Assembly: GCA_964542585.1 (NCBI GenBank)
Contig: CAZIUI010000048.1
Span: forward strand, 1-5,491
Origin: CAYYUA01 sp964542585
GTDB lineage: Bacteria > Bacteroidota > Bacteroidia > CAILMK01 > CAYYUA01
Length of the DNA stretch: 5,491 nucleotides
Direction of reading: 5' to 3'
The notes under the pieces are model-generated. The model saw only the letters and a program-made list of their open reading frames with translations. It searched no databases and was not told the DNA's origin. The number at the start of each line of letters is the position of its first letter. Position 1 is the stretch's first letter. Positions 1-5,491 of this stretch are shown here, one piece after another. Made by a program: the position numbers and the translations under genes.

Positions 1-134
1 GTGCGCAGGGTATCTCCGTTGCCCAGGGTCCAGGTGTAGGTGAGGGAGTCCGGCAGGCCTTTGAACTGGGTATTGTTGGTGATGCTCAGGGGATCACCGG
101 CACAGACGCTGATATCACCGTCAAAGGCCGCCTT
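1..134 (-). repeat. PKD domain 17, cut by the window edge (LGNGD subtype)
   Basis: Residues 1786-1829 and on past base 1. AAFDGDISVCAGDPLSITNN, then YTWTLGNGDTLRT. It matches PKD-15 in the N-Q/N-T-QF strand and the TLGNGDTL turn, which suggests that a second class of PKD repeats continues beyond base 1. Only about the first half of the domain is in the window. Confidence 0.75.
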
Positions 135-3100
135 CGGAGCGGGATAGACTGCAATGGTTGTATCCTTCTTAGCCTGGCAACCGGTAGAAGCGGTAATGAT
201 CTGGGTTAAATTGTAAGAACCGGTGTCGAGATTTCTCACCAAGGGGTTTCGCTGGTTCAGGGTATCGCCTCCGATAGTGTACCGGAAGTTAAGGAAACCG
301 CGCCCATCATATTCACTAGTGCTGTTAATAGTGAGGGGTTTGGTTTCACAAATGCTATTGCTTGTGAAGCCAGGCTCAGGCTGATCAAAGACGCTGACAG
401 TCTGTGTAGCCACACGCTCACAGCCGCTGGTGGTATCCGTAGCGATAAGGTCCACTTCGTAGTCCCCGAATTCCTGATACTGATACTTCCCGGCCGGAGC
501 CTTCAGGGTATCCCCATTGCCCAGCGCCCAGGTGTAAGCCAGGTTGGCGTTATTGCCATTAAACTGGGTCTGGTTGGTCAGCTCAACGGAATCACCCAGG
601 CAGACATCCGAGGCGGTAAAGGCCGCTTGCGGTACTGGCTCTACCCGAACCAGCTGGGCGGCAGTATCAGTACAGCCCTGATCCGTGGTACTGATCAGCG
701 AGACTTTATAGCTGCCGGTGTCTATGAAACTATAGTTGGGATTTTGCTGGCTGGAAGTACTACCATCACCAAATTGCCAACTAAAGGTTAAAGGTCGACT
801 AGCACTGGATTGATCCGTAAAGCTAAACGTGTTTCCGGTGCGGCACTGGCCGGCATCGTTTACGGTAAATCCAGCTACAGGATCAGGCTGCACGGTTACC
901 GTACGGGTAATGGAATCCAGACAGCCTCTGTTAGACTCTGCTACTAATTTAACATCATAGGTACCTGGGCTACTATAGCTGTGGGTGGGGTTTTCATTCT
1001 TGCTAGTAGTCCCATCCCCAAAATTCCATTCATACGTTGCGGAGCCTTCACTAATGGTACTCAGGTTATCAAAGCGGTAAGTGTTACCACTCAGGCACTG
1101 AGCGGAATCCTCATCATAATTGAAGTTAGCTTCAGGATTTGCGTAAACAGATACGGGCTGTACAGCTGTATCCTTACAACCTTTACCAGAAGTTACAATC
1201 AATTGTACGTTGTAAATACCGGGCAGCTCATACGTGTTTTTGGGCTGGCTGATGACCCCTGAATTGCCATCACCAAAATCCCAGCTCCGACTGAGGCTTC
1301 CGGTTGAGATCGATGACTGATCATTAAATCTAAAGATATTGTTCGCGATGCATTGCTGTTTATTATTAACCGTATAACCCGCAGTAGGCATCGGATAAAC
1401 AGTAATAGTGCGTGTAGTCGAATCCTTGCAACCATTATTGGATTCAGCGACAACCTTCACATCATAAGTACCGGCACTGCTGTAGCTATGACTGGGGTTG
1501 GCATTAGTACTGCTCGTGCCATCGCCAAAATCCCATTCGTAGGTGACGGTGCCCTGACCAATGGTTGTGTTATTGTTAAAGCTGTAACCATTGCCCATCA
1601 GACATTGTGCTGAGTCTTCCGGATAAGTGTAGGCTGTTGATGGAGTGGGGTTGACAACCATGGTACGGGTAGTGGTATCCTTACAGCCTTTTCCGGATGT
1701 GACAATCAGTCTGGTATCATAGTTACCAAAGCTTTGATAACTGTTCGTTGGATTGACATTGTTAGAAGTAGTGCCGTCACCGAAGCTCCAGTTGGTGCTG
1801 TAACTACCACTGGCAATACTCGACTGATCGGTAAAGCTGAAACTGTTACCAGCACTGCACTGATTGGTGTTATTCACGGTGTAGCTGGCTGTGGGTTGTG
1901 GATGCACCGTCACCGAACGGATAACCGAGTCCTTGCAGCCGCTGTCAGAGGTTGCAACCACCTTCACATCATAGGTACCGGCACTGGCGTAGCTATGCGA
2001 AGGATTGGCATTGGTACTGGTCGTGCCATCACCAAAGTCCCACTCATAGGTAACCGTACCCTTACCAATGGTGGTCTGGTTGTTAAAGTCATAACTATTG
2101 CTAGCCAGGCACTGAGCGGAATCACCGGTATAAGTAAAGCCAGCTGAGGGTGTTGGATTCACCACCATGGTCTCGGTAGCTGTATCCTGACAGCCGGCAC
2201 CGGATGTAGTGATCAGCTCGGCATCGTAGTTTCCAAAGCTTTGGTAGGTATTGGTCGGATTGGCTTTGGAGGAGCTGCTGCCATCACCAAAATCCCAGCT
2301 GGGGCTATAGCTGCCACTGGATATGCTGGACTGATCGGTAAAGCTGAAGCTGTTACCGGCACTGCACTGGGTGGTATCATTGACCGTGTAATTGGCCGTT
2401 GGCATCGGATCTACCGTTACGGTCTTGCTGACGGAGTCCATACAACCACTGTCAGCGGTAACTACCAGCTTGACGTCATACGTGCCGGCTGAGGTGTAGT
2501 TGTGTGTGGGATCAATCGCTGTTGAACGACTACCATCGCCAAACGTCCAGTCATAGCTGACGCTATCTTCTCCAATGGTCGTCTGGTTGGTAAAGCTATA
2601 CTGATTGCCTTCAAGGCATTGGGCGGAATCATCATTAAGCGTGAAACCGACCGATGGCGTAGGATTAACACGCATGTCCTCACTTGCGGTGTCCTGACAG
2701 CCCTTACCGGAGGTGACGATCAGATCAGCCGTGTAAGTGCCAAAGGTCTGGTAAGTGTGGGTGGGATTCGCAGCTGAGGATGAATCTCCGTCACCAAAAA
2801 GCCATTCAGGGCTATAGGTACCACTGGCAATACTGGACTGATCGGTAAAGCTGAAGCTGTTACCGGCACTGCACTGGGTGGTATCATTGACCGTGTAATT
2901 GGCCGTTGGCATCGGATCTACCGTTACGGTCTTGCTGACGGAGTCCATACAACCACTGTCAGCGGTAACTACCAGCTTGACGTCATACGTGCCGGCTGAG
3001 GTGTAGTTGTGTGTGGGATCAATCGCTGTTGAACGACTACCATCGCCAAACGTCCAGTCATAGCTGACGCTATCTTCTCCAATGGTCGTCTGGTTGGTAA

Positions 3101-5491
3101 AGCTATACTGATTGCCTTCAAGGCATTGGGCGGAATCATCATTAAGCGTGAAACCGACCGATGGCGTAGGATTAACACGCATGTCCTCACTTGCGGTGTC
3201 CTGACAGCCCTTACCGGAGGTGACGATCAGATCAGCCGTGTAAGTGCCAAAGGTCTGGTAAGTGTGGGTGGGATTCGCAGCTGAGGATGAATCTCCGTCA
3301 CCAAAAAGCCATTCAGGGCTATAGGTACCACTGGCAATACTGGACTGATCGGTAAAGCTGAAACTGTTACCGTCACTGCATTGCGTGGTATCATTGACCG
3401 TGTAGTTGGCCGTAGGCATGGTGTCAACCGTAACGGTCTTGCTAACGGAGTCCATACAACCGCTATCCGAAGTTGCTACAACCTTGACCTGGTAAGAGCC
3501 AGCACTGTTGTAGTTATGACTGGGATCCTTCATGGTTGAGGTACTGGCATCCCCAAACGTCCAGTCATATTTTGCCGAATCCCTGCTTAAAGTTGTCTGG
3601 TTGGTAAAGCTGTAGTTGTTGCCCTCCAGGCACTGAGCTGAATCCGTGGCATTTGTAAATCCGGCTGTTGGGGTTGGATTCACGACCATGGTTTCGCTGG
3701 CCGTGTCACTACAGCCCAGGTAATCCGAGCTTACAATCAGTTCAGCATCGTAGTTACCAAAGTTGGCATAGGTATGGGTTGGATTCATCTTAGTGGAGGT
3801 ATCGCCATCGCCAAACTTCCATTCTTGTTGATAGTTACCGTCCGCTATTGAGGATTGATCCGTGAAACTGAAACTATTACCGCTACTGCACTGCGTGGTA
3901 TCATTCACCGAGTAGTTAGCCATTGGCACCGGATCTACGATAACCTCCTTGGTTAGCGAATCCTTACATCCTTCTGCGGTGGTTACTTCTAAGCTTACAT
4001 CATAGGTGTCCGCTACGTTGATCTGCTTTTGCGGACTTCTAACCGTAAAGTTCTCACCGGCGAAATCCCAATCATAGTTTTGGATAGCACTTCCCTGAAC
4101 GGTGGTGCTGTTAATGACTTTGGCCGTATCCCCGGCACAAATGTCATTGACGGTGAAATCCATCCGTGGGGTATCCTTAATGTTAACCTGTACGGTTCGC
4201 AAGTTACTTTCACAGGCGGTGTAGCTTACGGCCCAGTCATAGAAGAAGTAATAACCCGGAATGGTGCCACCGGTTATGGTAGCAGCTTCCGCTAACTTGT
4301 AAGGATAGCTGAAACCGGAGGAATTCCGATACAGGTCCACATTAGACCCTTTCGCATTAATCTCAAATCCATTGCCTGAAGGAACATTCACGCCAACCGG
4401 AATCCGGTGCTGGCCACCGGCATTCACAGTAACTGCATTACTACCGACCGCATTACCATTTTGATCTTTCACATTGACCTTAACCTTACCAGCAGAGCCG
4501 GCATAAACCGTGACTGAATCAATGGTTATAGGGTTGGTGACATCGAACTCAAGGCCAAAGGAGGTGAAACTGTAAAAACGGCCACGGCCCGATTTGTTAT
4601 CAGGCTTGCCTACTGAACCAGTATCATAACCATTCTGGGTATAGGCATAGAGCTTTTGTGTAGAGTCCACAAAGGTGGTCAGCGTATCCTTTTTCACTAA
4701 GGGCTTCCGGGTTTTGGGATCATCCGTCCAGAAAACCGGCTTGGATGAGGAGCCCACCAGGGTGAACGTATCCGGACCACAGGAACTAACCATGGTGTCG
4801 GAAACCATTGGCGTATCGGGCTTTGGAGGTATTTTCACATCTTTCACAAGGGTGTCATTCAGGTTAACGGCATCTTTGCTGGTGGTATTAATGGCCTCTA
4901 CCTTATAATCCCCACCGCCTTTTAAGTTTATGGTAAAGTTGGAGAAGGTTAGGGTATCGGTCTCATCTGTACTAAGGTTGGTATTGAACGTTTCCGATCC
5001 GCTAACATTGAAACCATTTACCAGGGATGCGGATAAGCTTACCTGATTGACCTTGTCCGTACCATTCTGCTTAACAACAACCCTTACCTTAGCTGAGCGC
5101 TTCCCGCATTGGCCACTCTCAGGATAGGTAACTTCCTGTATCGAAACATCCACAGAGGTTCGCTCCATAACCAGGCTGTCTACCTGCCAATCACCAAAAC
5201 CTACACTAACAATCCTAACGCGGAAATCATCGGGTAAGCCCGCAGCTTTCGCTACTGTAAAATTGTCCTGGGTGTAAGGCTGCTGAGTGGCAGACCCTGC
5301 ATATCGCTTTTCGGTAACCCAGTTTTCCCCATTGAACCACTGGAATTTCAGGGTATCATTAGAACCAGGGCTAAATCCGCAAATACCCCCTCCCCAGTAA
5401 TAGGAAACTTTTACAGACTGGGATTTTTCTGCGTCAACAATATTGGTGGTTAAATTGCCATTTGAATTAAGGTTGATTACGTTTGAACGGC
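1..5491 (-). CDS. Giant multidomain PKD-repeat surface/secreted protein, internal fragment open at both ends
   Basis: One reading frame is open through the whole window on the minus strand: 1829 full codons, no stop, with start and stop codons both outside. The translation is rich in Thr, Ser, Asn, Asp and Gly and poor in Lys, has no membrane segment, and consists of extracellular beta-sandwich modules. Residues 1-110 are MAM-like, 111-219 CARDB-like, 220-286 Ig-like, 287-441 a beta-sandwich, and 442-1829 seventeen PKD domains with the last cut. PKD domains are Ig-fold modules that serve in adhesion, ligand binding or as spacers, so the likely role is a long stalk or adhesin outside the outer membrane. 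In Bacteroidota such proteins normally carry an N-terminal signal peptide and a C-terminal type IX sorting domain; both would lie outside this window, so export is inferred. No catalytic domain is visible. The class is secure; the specific ligand and function are unknown. Confidence 0.93.
135..371 (-). repeat. PKD domain 16, divergent (IGGD)
   Basis: Residues 1707-1785. It has FTSNSICETKPLTINSTSEY, then FRYTIGGDTLNQRNPLV, DTGSYNLTQII, STGCQAKKDTTIAV and Y-P-A-P. The central Trp and GDG are gone, but the Cys pair, the TGSY strand and the Pro linker remain. It is shorter than its neighbours and the weakest PKD match after PKD-1. Confidence 0.7.
372..629 (-). repeat. PKD domain 15, different subtype (LGNGD)
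   Basis: Residues 1621-1706. It begins AAFTASDVCLGDSVELTNQT and has YTWALGNGDTLKAPAG in place of W-x-FGDG, then FGDYEVDLIA and SGCERVATQTVSV. Cys spacing and strand order still mark it as PKD. The LGNGDTL turn is shared with PKD-17 and not with the A/B units. Confidence 0.78.
630..878 (-). repeat. PKD domain 14, subtype A, last of the alternating array
   Basis: Residues 1538-1620. This A-like unit has NDAGQC, NTFSFTDQSS, WQFGDGS, NPNYSFIDTGSYKVSL and QGCTDTA, with an EPVP linker. It keeps the A-type FTDQSS strand, but the NPTH-Y strand has changed to NPNYSF. No B unit follows, so the A/B alternation stops here. Confidence 0.84.
879..1130 (-). repeat. PKD domain 13, subtype B
   Basis: Residues 1454-1537. 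This B unit has DEDSAQCLSGN, YRFDNLSTISEG, YEWNFGDGT, NPTHSYSSPGTYDVKLV, NRGCLDSITRTVTV and Q-P-D-P. It is the last B unit of the alternating array within this window. Confidence 0.85.
1131..1385 (-). repeat. PKD domain 12, subtype A, drifted
   Basis: Residues 1369-1453. This A unit has NNKQQC, FNDQSSISTG, WDFGDGN, then QPKNTYELPGIYNVQL and GKGCKDTA. The linker is ANPE instead of NPTPS and the join to the next unit is two residues shorter. It is more diverged than the central A units. Confidence 0.83.
1386..1640 (-). repeat. PKD domain 11, subtype B
   Basis: Residues 1284-1368. This B unit has EDSAQCLMGN, YSFNNNTTIGQG, YEWDFGDGT, NPSHSYSSAGTYDVKVV, NNGCKDSTTRTITV and Y-P-M-P. It is a canonical fold with both cysteines. 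Confidence 0.86.
1641..1892 (-). repeat. PKD domain 10, subtype A
   Basis: Residues 1200-1283. This A unit has NNTNQCSAGN, SFSFTDQSSIASGSY, WSFGDGT, NPTNSYQSFGNYDTRL, SGKGCKDTT and VVNPTPS. Bases 1805-1850 differ by a single base from 3326-3371 in PKD-4, a patch far more alike than the rest of the two units. Confidence 0.86.
1893..2147 (-). repeat. PKD domain 9, subtype B
   Basis: Residues 1115-1199. This B unit has GDSAQCLASN, YDFNNQTTIGKG, YEWDFGDGT, NPSHSYASAGTYDVKVV, SDSGCKDSV and an H-P-Q-P linker. It is closer to PKD-11 than to PKD-5/7: WDFGDGT and PSHSY are shared with PKD-11. Confidence 0.86.
2148..2399 (-). repeat. PKD domain 8, subtype A
   Basis: Residues 1031-1114. This A unit has NDTTQCSAGN, SFTDQSSISSG, WDFGDGS, NPTNTYQSFGNYDAEL and GAGCQDTA. 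Its first 25 codons or so (2326-2399) are identical to PKD-6, after which the two diverge. It keeps the canonical WDFGDG where PKD-4 and PKD-6 have WLFGDG. Confidence 0.86.
2326..2855 (-). repeat. Exact direct repeat, copy 1 (530 bp, period 507 bp)
   Basis: Compared line by line, these bases are identical to 2833-3362. The first mismatches lie just outside, at 2325 against 2832 and at 2856 against 3363. The period is 507 bases, or 169 codons, so frame is kept. The copy covers the first part of PKD-8, all of PKD-7, and most of PKD-6. Confidence 0.95.
2400..2654 (-). repeat. PKD domain 7, subtype B (identical to PKD-5)
   Basis: Residues 946-1030. This B unit has the same 255 bases as PKD-5: NDDSAQCLEGN, FTNQTTIGE, TFGDGS, SAGTYDVK, DSGCMD and DPMP. 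It is the downstream copy of the duplicated A+B pair. Confidence 0.87.
2655..2906 (-). repeat. PKD domain 6, subtype A, chimera of PKD-8 and PKD-4
   Basis: Residues 862-945. In protein order its first part (2906 down to 2856) matches PKD-8 at 2399-2349 base for base. The remainder (2832 down to 2655) matches PKD-4 at 3339-3162 base for base. Between them, 2833-2855 is common to all three. The domain is intact, with FTDQSSIASG, LFGDGD, NPTHTY and GKGCQDTA, so the exchange preserved frame and fold. Confidence 0.88.
2833..3362 (-). repeat. Exact direct repeat, copy 2 (530 bp, overlaps copy 1 by 23 bp)
   Basis: This is the second member of the exact pair, covering the first part of PKD-6, all of PKD-5 and most of PKD-4. 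The 23-bp overlap at 2833-2855 is present a third time at 2326-2348 and again at 3340-3362. It codes for the FSFTDQS strand of the A units and is the likely exchange point. Confidence 0.95.
2907..3161 (-). repeat. PKD domain 5, subtype B (identical to PKD-7)
   Basis: Residues 777-861. This is a canonical B unit: NDDSAQCLEGN, YSFTNQTTIGE, YDWTFGDGS, DPTHNY, SAGTYDVKLVV, DSGCMDSVSKTVTV and DPMP. All 255 bases are identical to PKD-7, including third codon positions, so this is a recent copy rather than a match kept by selection on the protein. Confidence 0.87.
3162..3413 (-). repeat. PKD domain 4, subtype A (donor of the C-terminal part of PKD-6)
   Basis: Residues 693-776. This is a canonical A unit with NDTTQCSDGN, FTDQSSIASG, LFGDGD, NPTHTYQTFGTY and SGKGCQDTA. 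From 3362 downward its DNA is identical to PKD-6 at 2855 downward. Above 3362 it differs from PKD-6, for example SDGN here against SAGN in PKD-6. Confidence 0.87.
3414..3668 (-). repeat. PKD domain 3, subtype B
   Basis: Residues 608-692. Subtype B hallmarks are present: DSAQCLEGN, YSFTNQTT, YDWTFGD, DPSHNY, SAGSYQVKV, SDSGCMDSVSKTVTV and a D-x-MP linker. The turn reads FGDAS instead of FGDG, the only B unit in the window with that change. Confidence 0.85.
3669..3923 (-). repeat. PKD domain 2, subtype A
   Basis: Residues 523-607. Subtype A hallmarks are present: NDTTQC, SFSFTDQSSI, KFGDGD, NPTHTY, FGNYDAELIV, GC-D and the VVNPTP linker. It is one residue longer than the other A units because the turn before the second Cys reads SSDYLGC rather than TSGKGC. 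It is the first regular unit after the divergent PKD-1. Confidence 0.85.
3924..4166 (-). repeat. PKD domain 1, divergent
   Basis: Residues 442-522. It starts RMDFTVNDICAGDTA and ends GCKDSLTKEVIVDPVP. The core that normally reads W-x-F-G-D-G is WDFAGENF here, so the GDG turn is lost, and the NPTH-Y strand is replaced by SPQKQI. The Cys pair (ICAG and GC) and the final V-V-D-P linker are kept. It is the first unit of the array and belongs to neither the A nor the B subtype that follows. Confidence 0.75.
4167..4631 (-). other. Beta-sandwich accessory domain typical of Bacteroidota exoproteins
   Basis: Residues 287-441. The segment contains SGRGRFYSFTSFGLEFDVTN, ITIDSVTVYAGSAGKVKVNV, a QNGNAV turn, VNAGGQHRIPVGVNVPSGNG, then VDLYRNSSGFSYPYKL, ITGG and GYYFFYDWAV, with a Cys just after. 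'L-x-F-x-V', 'I-D-S-V-x-V-Y', 'G-x-x-R-I-P-V' and 'L-Y-R-N-x-x-G-x-x-Y-P-Y' followed by 'YYFFYDW' form a module I recognise from large secreted Bacteroidota proteins, where it often sits just before Ig or PKD arrays or the C-terminus. Its function is not established to my knowledge; a carbohydrate-binding-like fold is a guess. It marks the boundary before the PKD array. Confidence 0.55.
4632..4832 (-). other. Short Ig-like (Ig_7 / PKD-like) domain
   Basis: Residues 220-286. A Pro-rich linker (IPPKPDTPMV) leads into SSCGPDTFTLVGSSSKPVFW and then a strand containing STQKLYAYTQN. The order 'CGP-x-T-x-T-L', a short Ser-rich loop, 'P-V-x-W', and a final 'T-x-x-L-Y-A-Y' strand resembles the roughly 70-residue Ig-like modules that precede beta-sandwich domains in Bacteroidota secreted proteins. 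Its role is probably structural. The assignment rests on this motif order alone. Confidence 0.55.
4833..5159 (-). other. CARDB-like beta-sandwich domain
   Basis: Residues 111-219. It opens with SVDVSIQEVTYPESGQC, then strands KVRVVVKQNGTDKV, SLSASLVNGFNVSGSETF, DTLTFSNFTINL, a Gly-rich turn, and DYKVEAINTTSKDAVNLNDT. This order (V-V-I-x-P-S-C, then 'V-V-V-K-N-G', then a T-L-x-F strand, a Gly turn and 'Y-x-V-x-A') matches CARDB/DUF11-type repeats found in cell-surface proteins. The Cys at the C-terminal end of the first strand block is usual for the Bacteroidota version. It is probably a structural or adhesion module. It sits directly between the MAM-like and Ig-like segments with no linker longer than a few residues. 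Confidence 0.5.
5160..5489 (-). other. MAM/jelly-roll-like extracellular domain, N-terminally cut
   Basis: Residues 1-110. The segment shows alternating hydrophobic strands (KVSYYW), a Gly-rich turn with a Cys (GGGICGF), then SNDTLKFQWFNGENW, and ends in LPDDFRVRIVS...FGDWQVDSLVM. The pattern 'D-L-F-...-W-G..W', followed by an FR-strand and a closing 'G-W-VD-L', is that of MAM or concanavalin-like jelly rolls seen in secreted Bacteroidota proteins, often next to peptidase or adhesin modules. I infer a binding module. The beginning lies beyond the window, so family membership is only moderately sure; a laminin-G-like or reelin-like domain is an alternative. Confidence 0.5.

Noticed and set aside
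1734..2147. Plus-strand open frame of 137 codons, and similar ones at 981-1262, 1353-1613 and 2241-2492
   Set aside because: They lie antisense to the PKD units, and their Gly/Ala/Thr/Ile-rich translations mirror the repeat codons on the other strand. They have no recognisable domain and recur with the repeat, so they are shadows.
2462..3190. Two identical 73-codon minus-strand frames, at 2462-2683 and 2969-3190
   Set aside because: They are out of frame with the long coding sequence and identical only because they lie in the 507-bp duplication.
2326..3362. Transposon or insertion sequence as the cause of the 507-bp duplication
   Set aside because: There is no transposase, terminal inverted repeat or target-site duplication. 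The breakpoints fall in a block shared by the A units, which fits homologous exchange.
630..3923. CRISPR-like or satellite array
   Set aside because: The period is about 250 or 507 bp, the repeat codes without interruption in frame, and most copies are diverged. These are protein domain repeats, not short identical repeats with spacers.
4029..4908. Plus-strand open frames at 4029-4295 and 4675-4908, and minus-strand frames at 1199-1453, 3227-3427 and 4013-4213
   Set aside because: All overlap the long minus-strand frame, which has clear domain content at these places. They show no independent ribosome site or domain.
1..5491. SprB-type gliding adhesin or another named gene
   Set aside because: PKD-array surface proteins are many and varied. 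Nothing here identifies one named protein, and the diagnostic ends are outside the window, so no symbol is given.

Overview
The window lies entirely inside one very long coding sequence on the minus strand. Reading minus-strand codons whose lowest plus-strand base is a multiple of 3, I translated the whole window (1829 complete codons) and met no stop. Neither the start codon (beyond base 5491) nor the stop codon (beyond base 1) is present. No second gene, RNA gene, promoter or terminator is visible. The plus-strand and other-frame open stretches are short shadows of this gene. In the evidence fields, residue 1 is the codon at 5487-5489.

The product is an internal piece of a giant modular extracellular protein, probably a surface adhesin or secreted matrix-type protein, from a member of the Bacteroidota. 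That assignment is an inference. It rests on the domain mix: a MAM/jelly-roll-like segment, a CARDB-like segment, an Ig-like segment, a beta-sandwich with the LYRN...YPY block, then a long array of PKD domains with F-GDG, NPTH-Y and GC-D motifs joined by NPTPS/DPMP linkers. Such proteins in this phylum are usually exported by the type IX secretion system through a C-terminal sorting domain, which would lie past base 1. By eye the base composition is roughly balanced. The genus cannot be told.

Layout in protein order (high to low coordinates): about 5489-5160, partial MAM-like domain; 5159-4833, CARDB-like; 4832-4632, Ig-like; 4631-4167, beta-sandwich accessory domain; 4166-3924, divergent first PKD domain; 3923-630, thirteen PKD domains that strictly alternate between two subtypes (A, B, A, B ... 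A); 629-1, three PKD domains of other subtypes, the last cut by the window edge. In total 16 complete PKD domains and one partial.

The most notable signal is at DNA level. Bases 2326-2855 are identical to 2833-3362, a 530-bp exact match at a period of 507 bp (169 codons), so one A+B PKD pair has recently been duplicated in frame. The sixth PKD domain is a chimera, its first part matching PKD-8 and its remainder matching PKD-4. This is the product expected from unequal crossover between PKD-4 and PKD-8 inside a 23-bp block of identity. The array is therefore recently expanded and perhaps length-variable.
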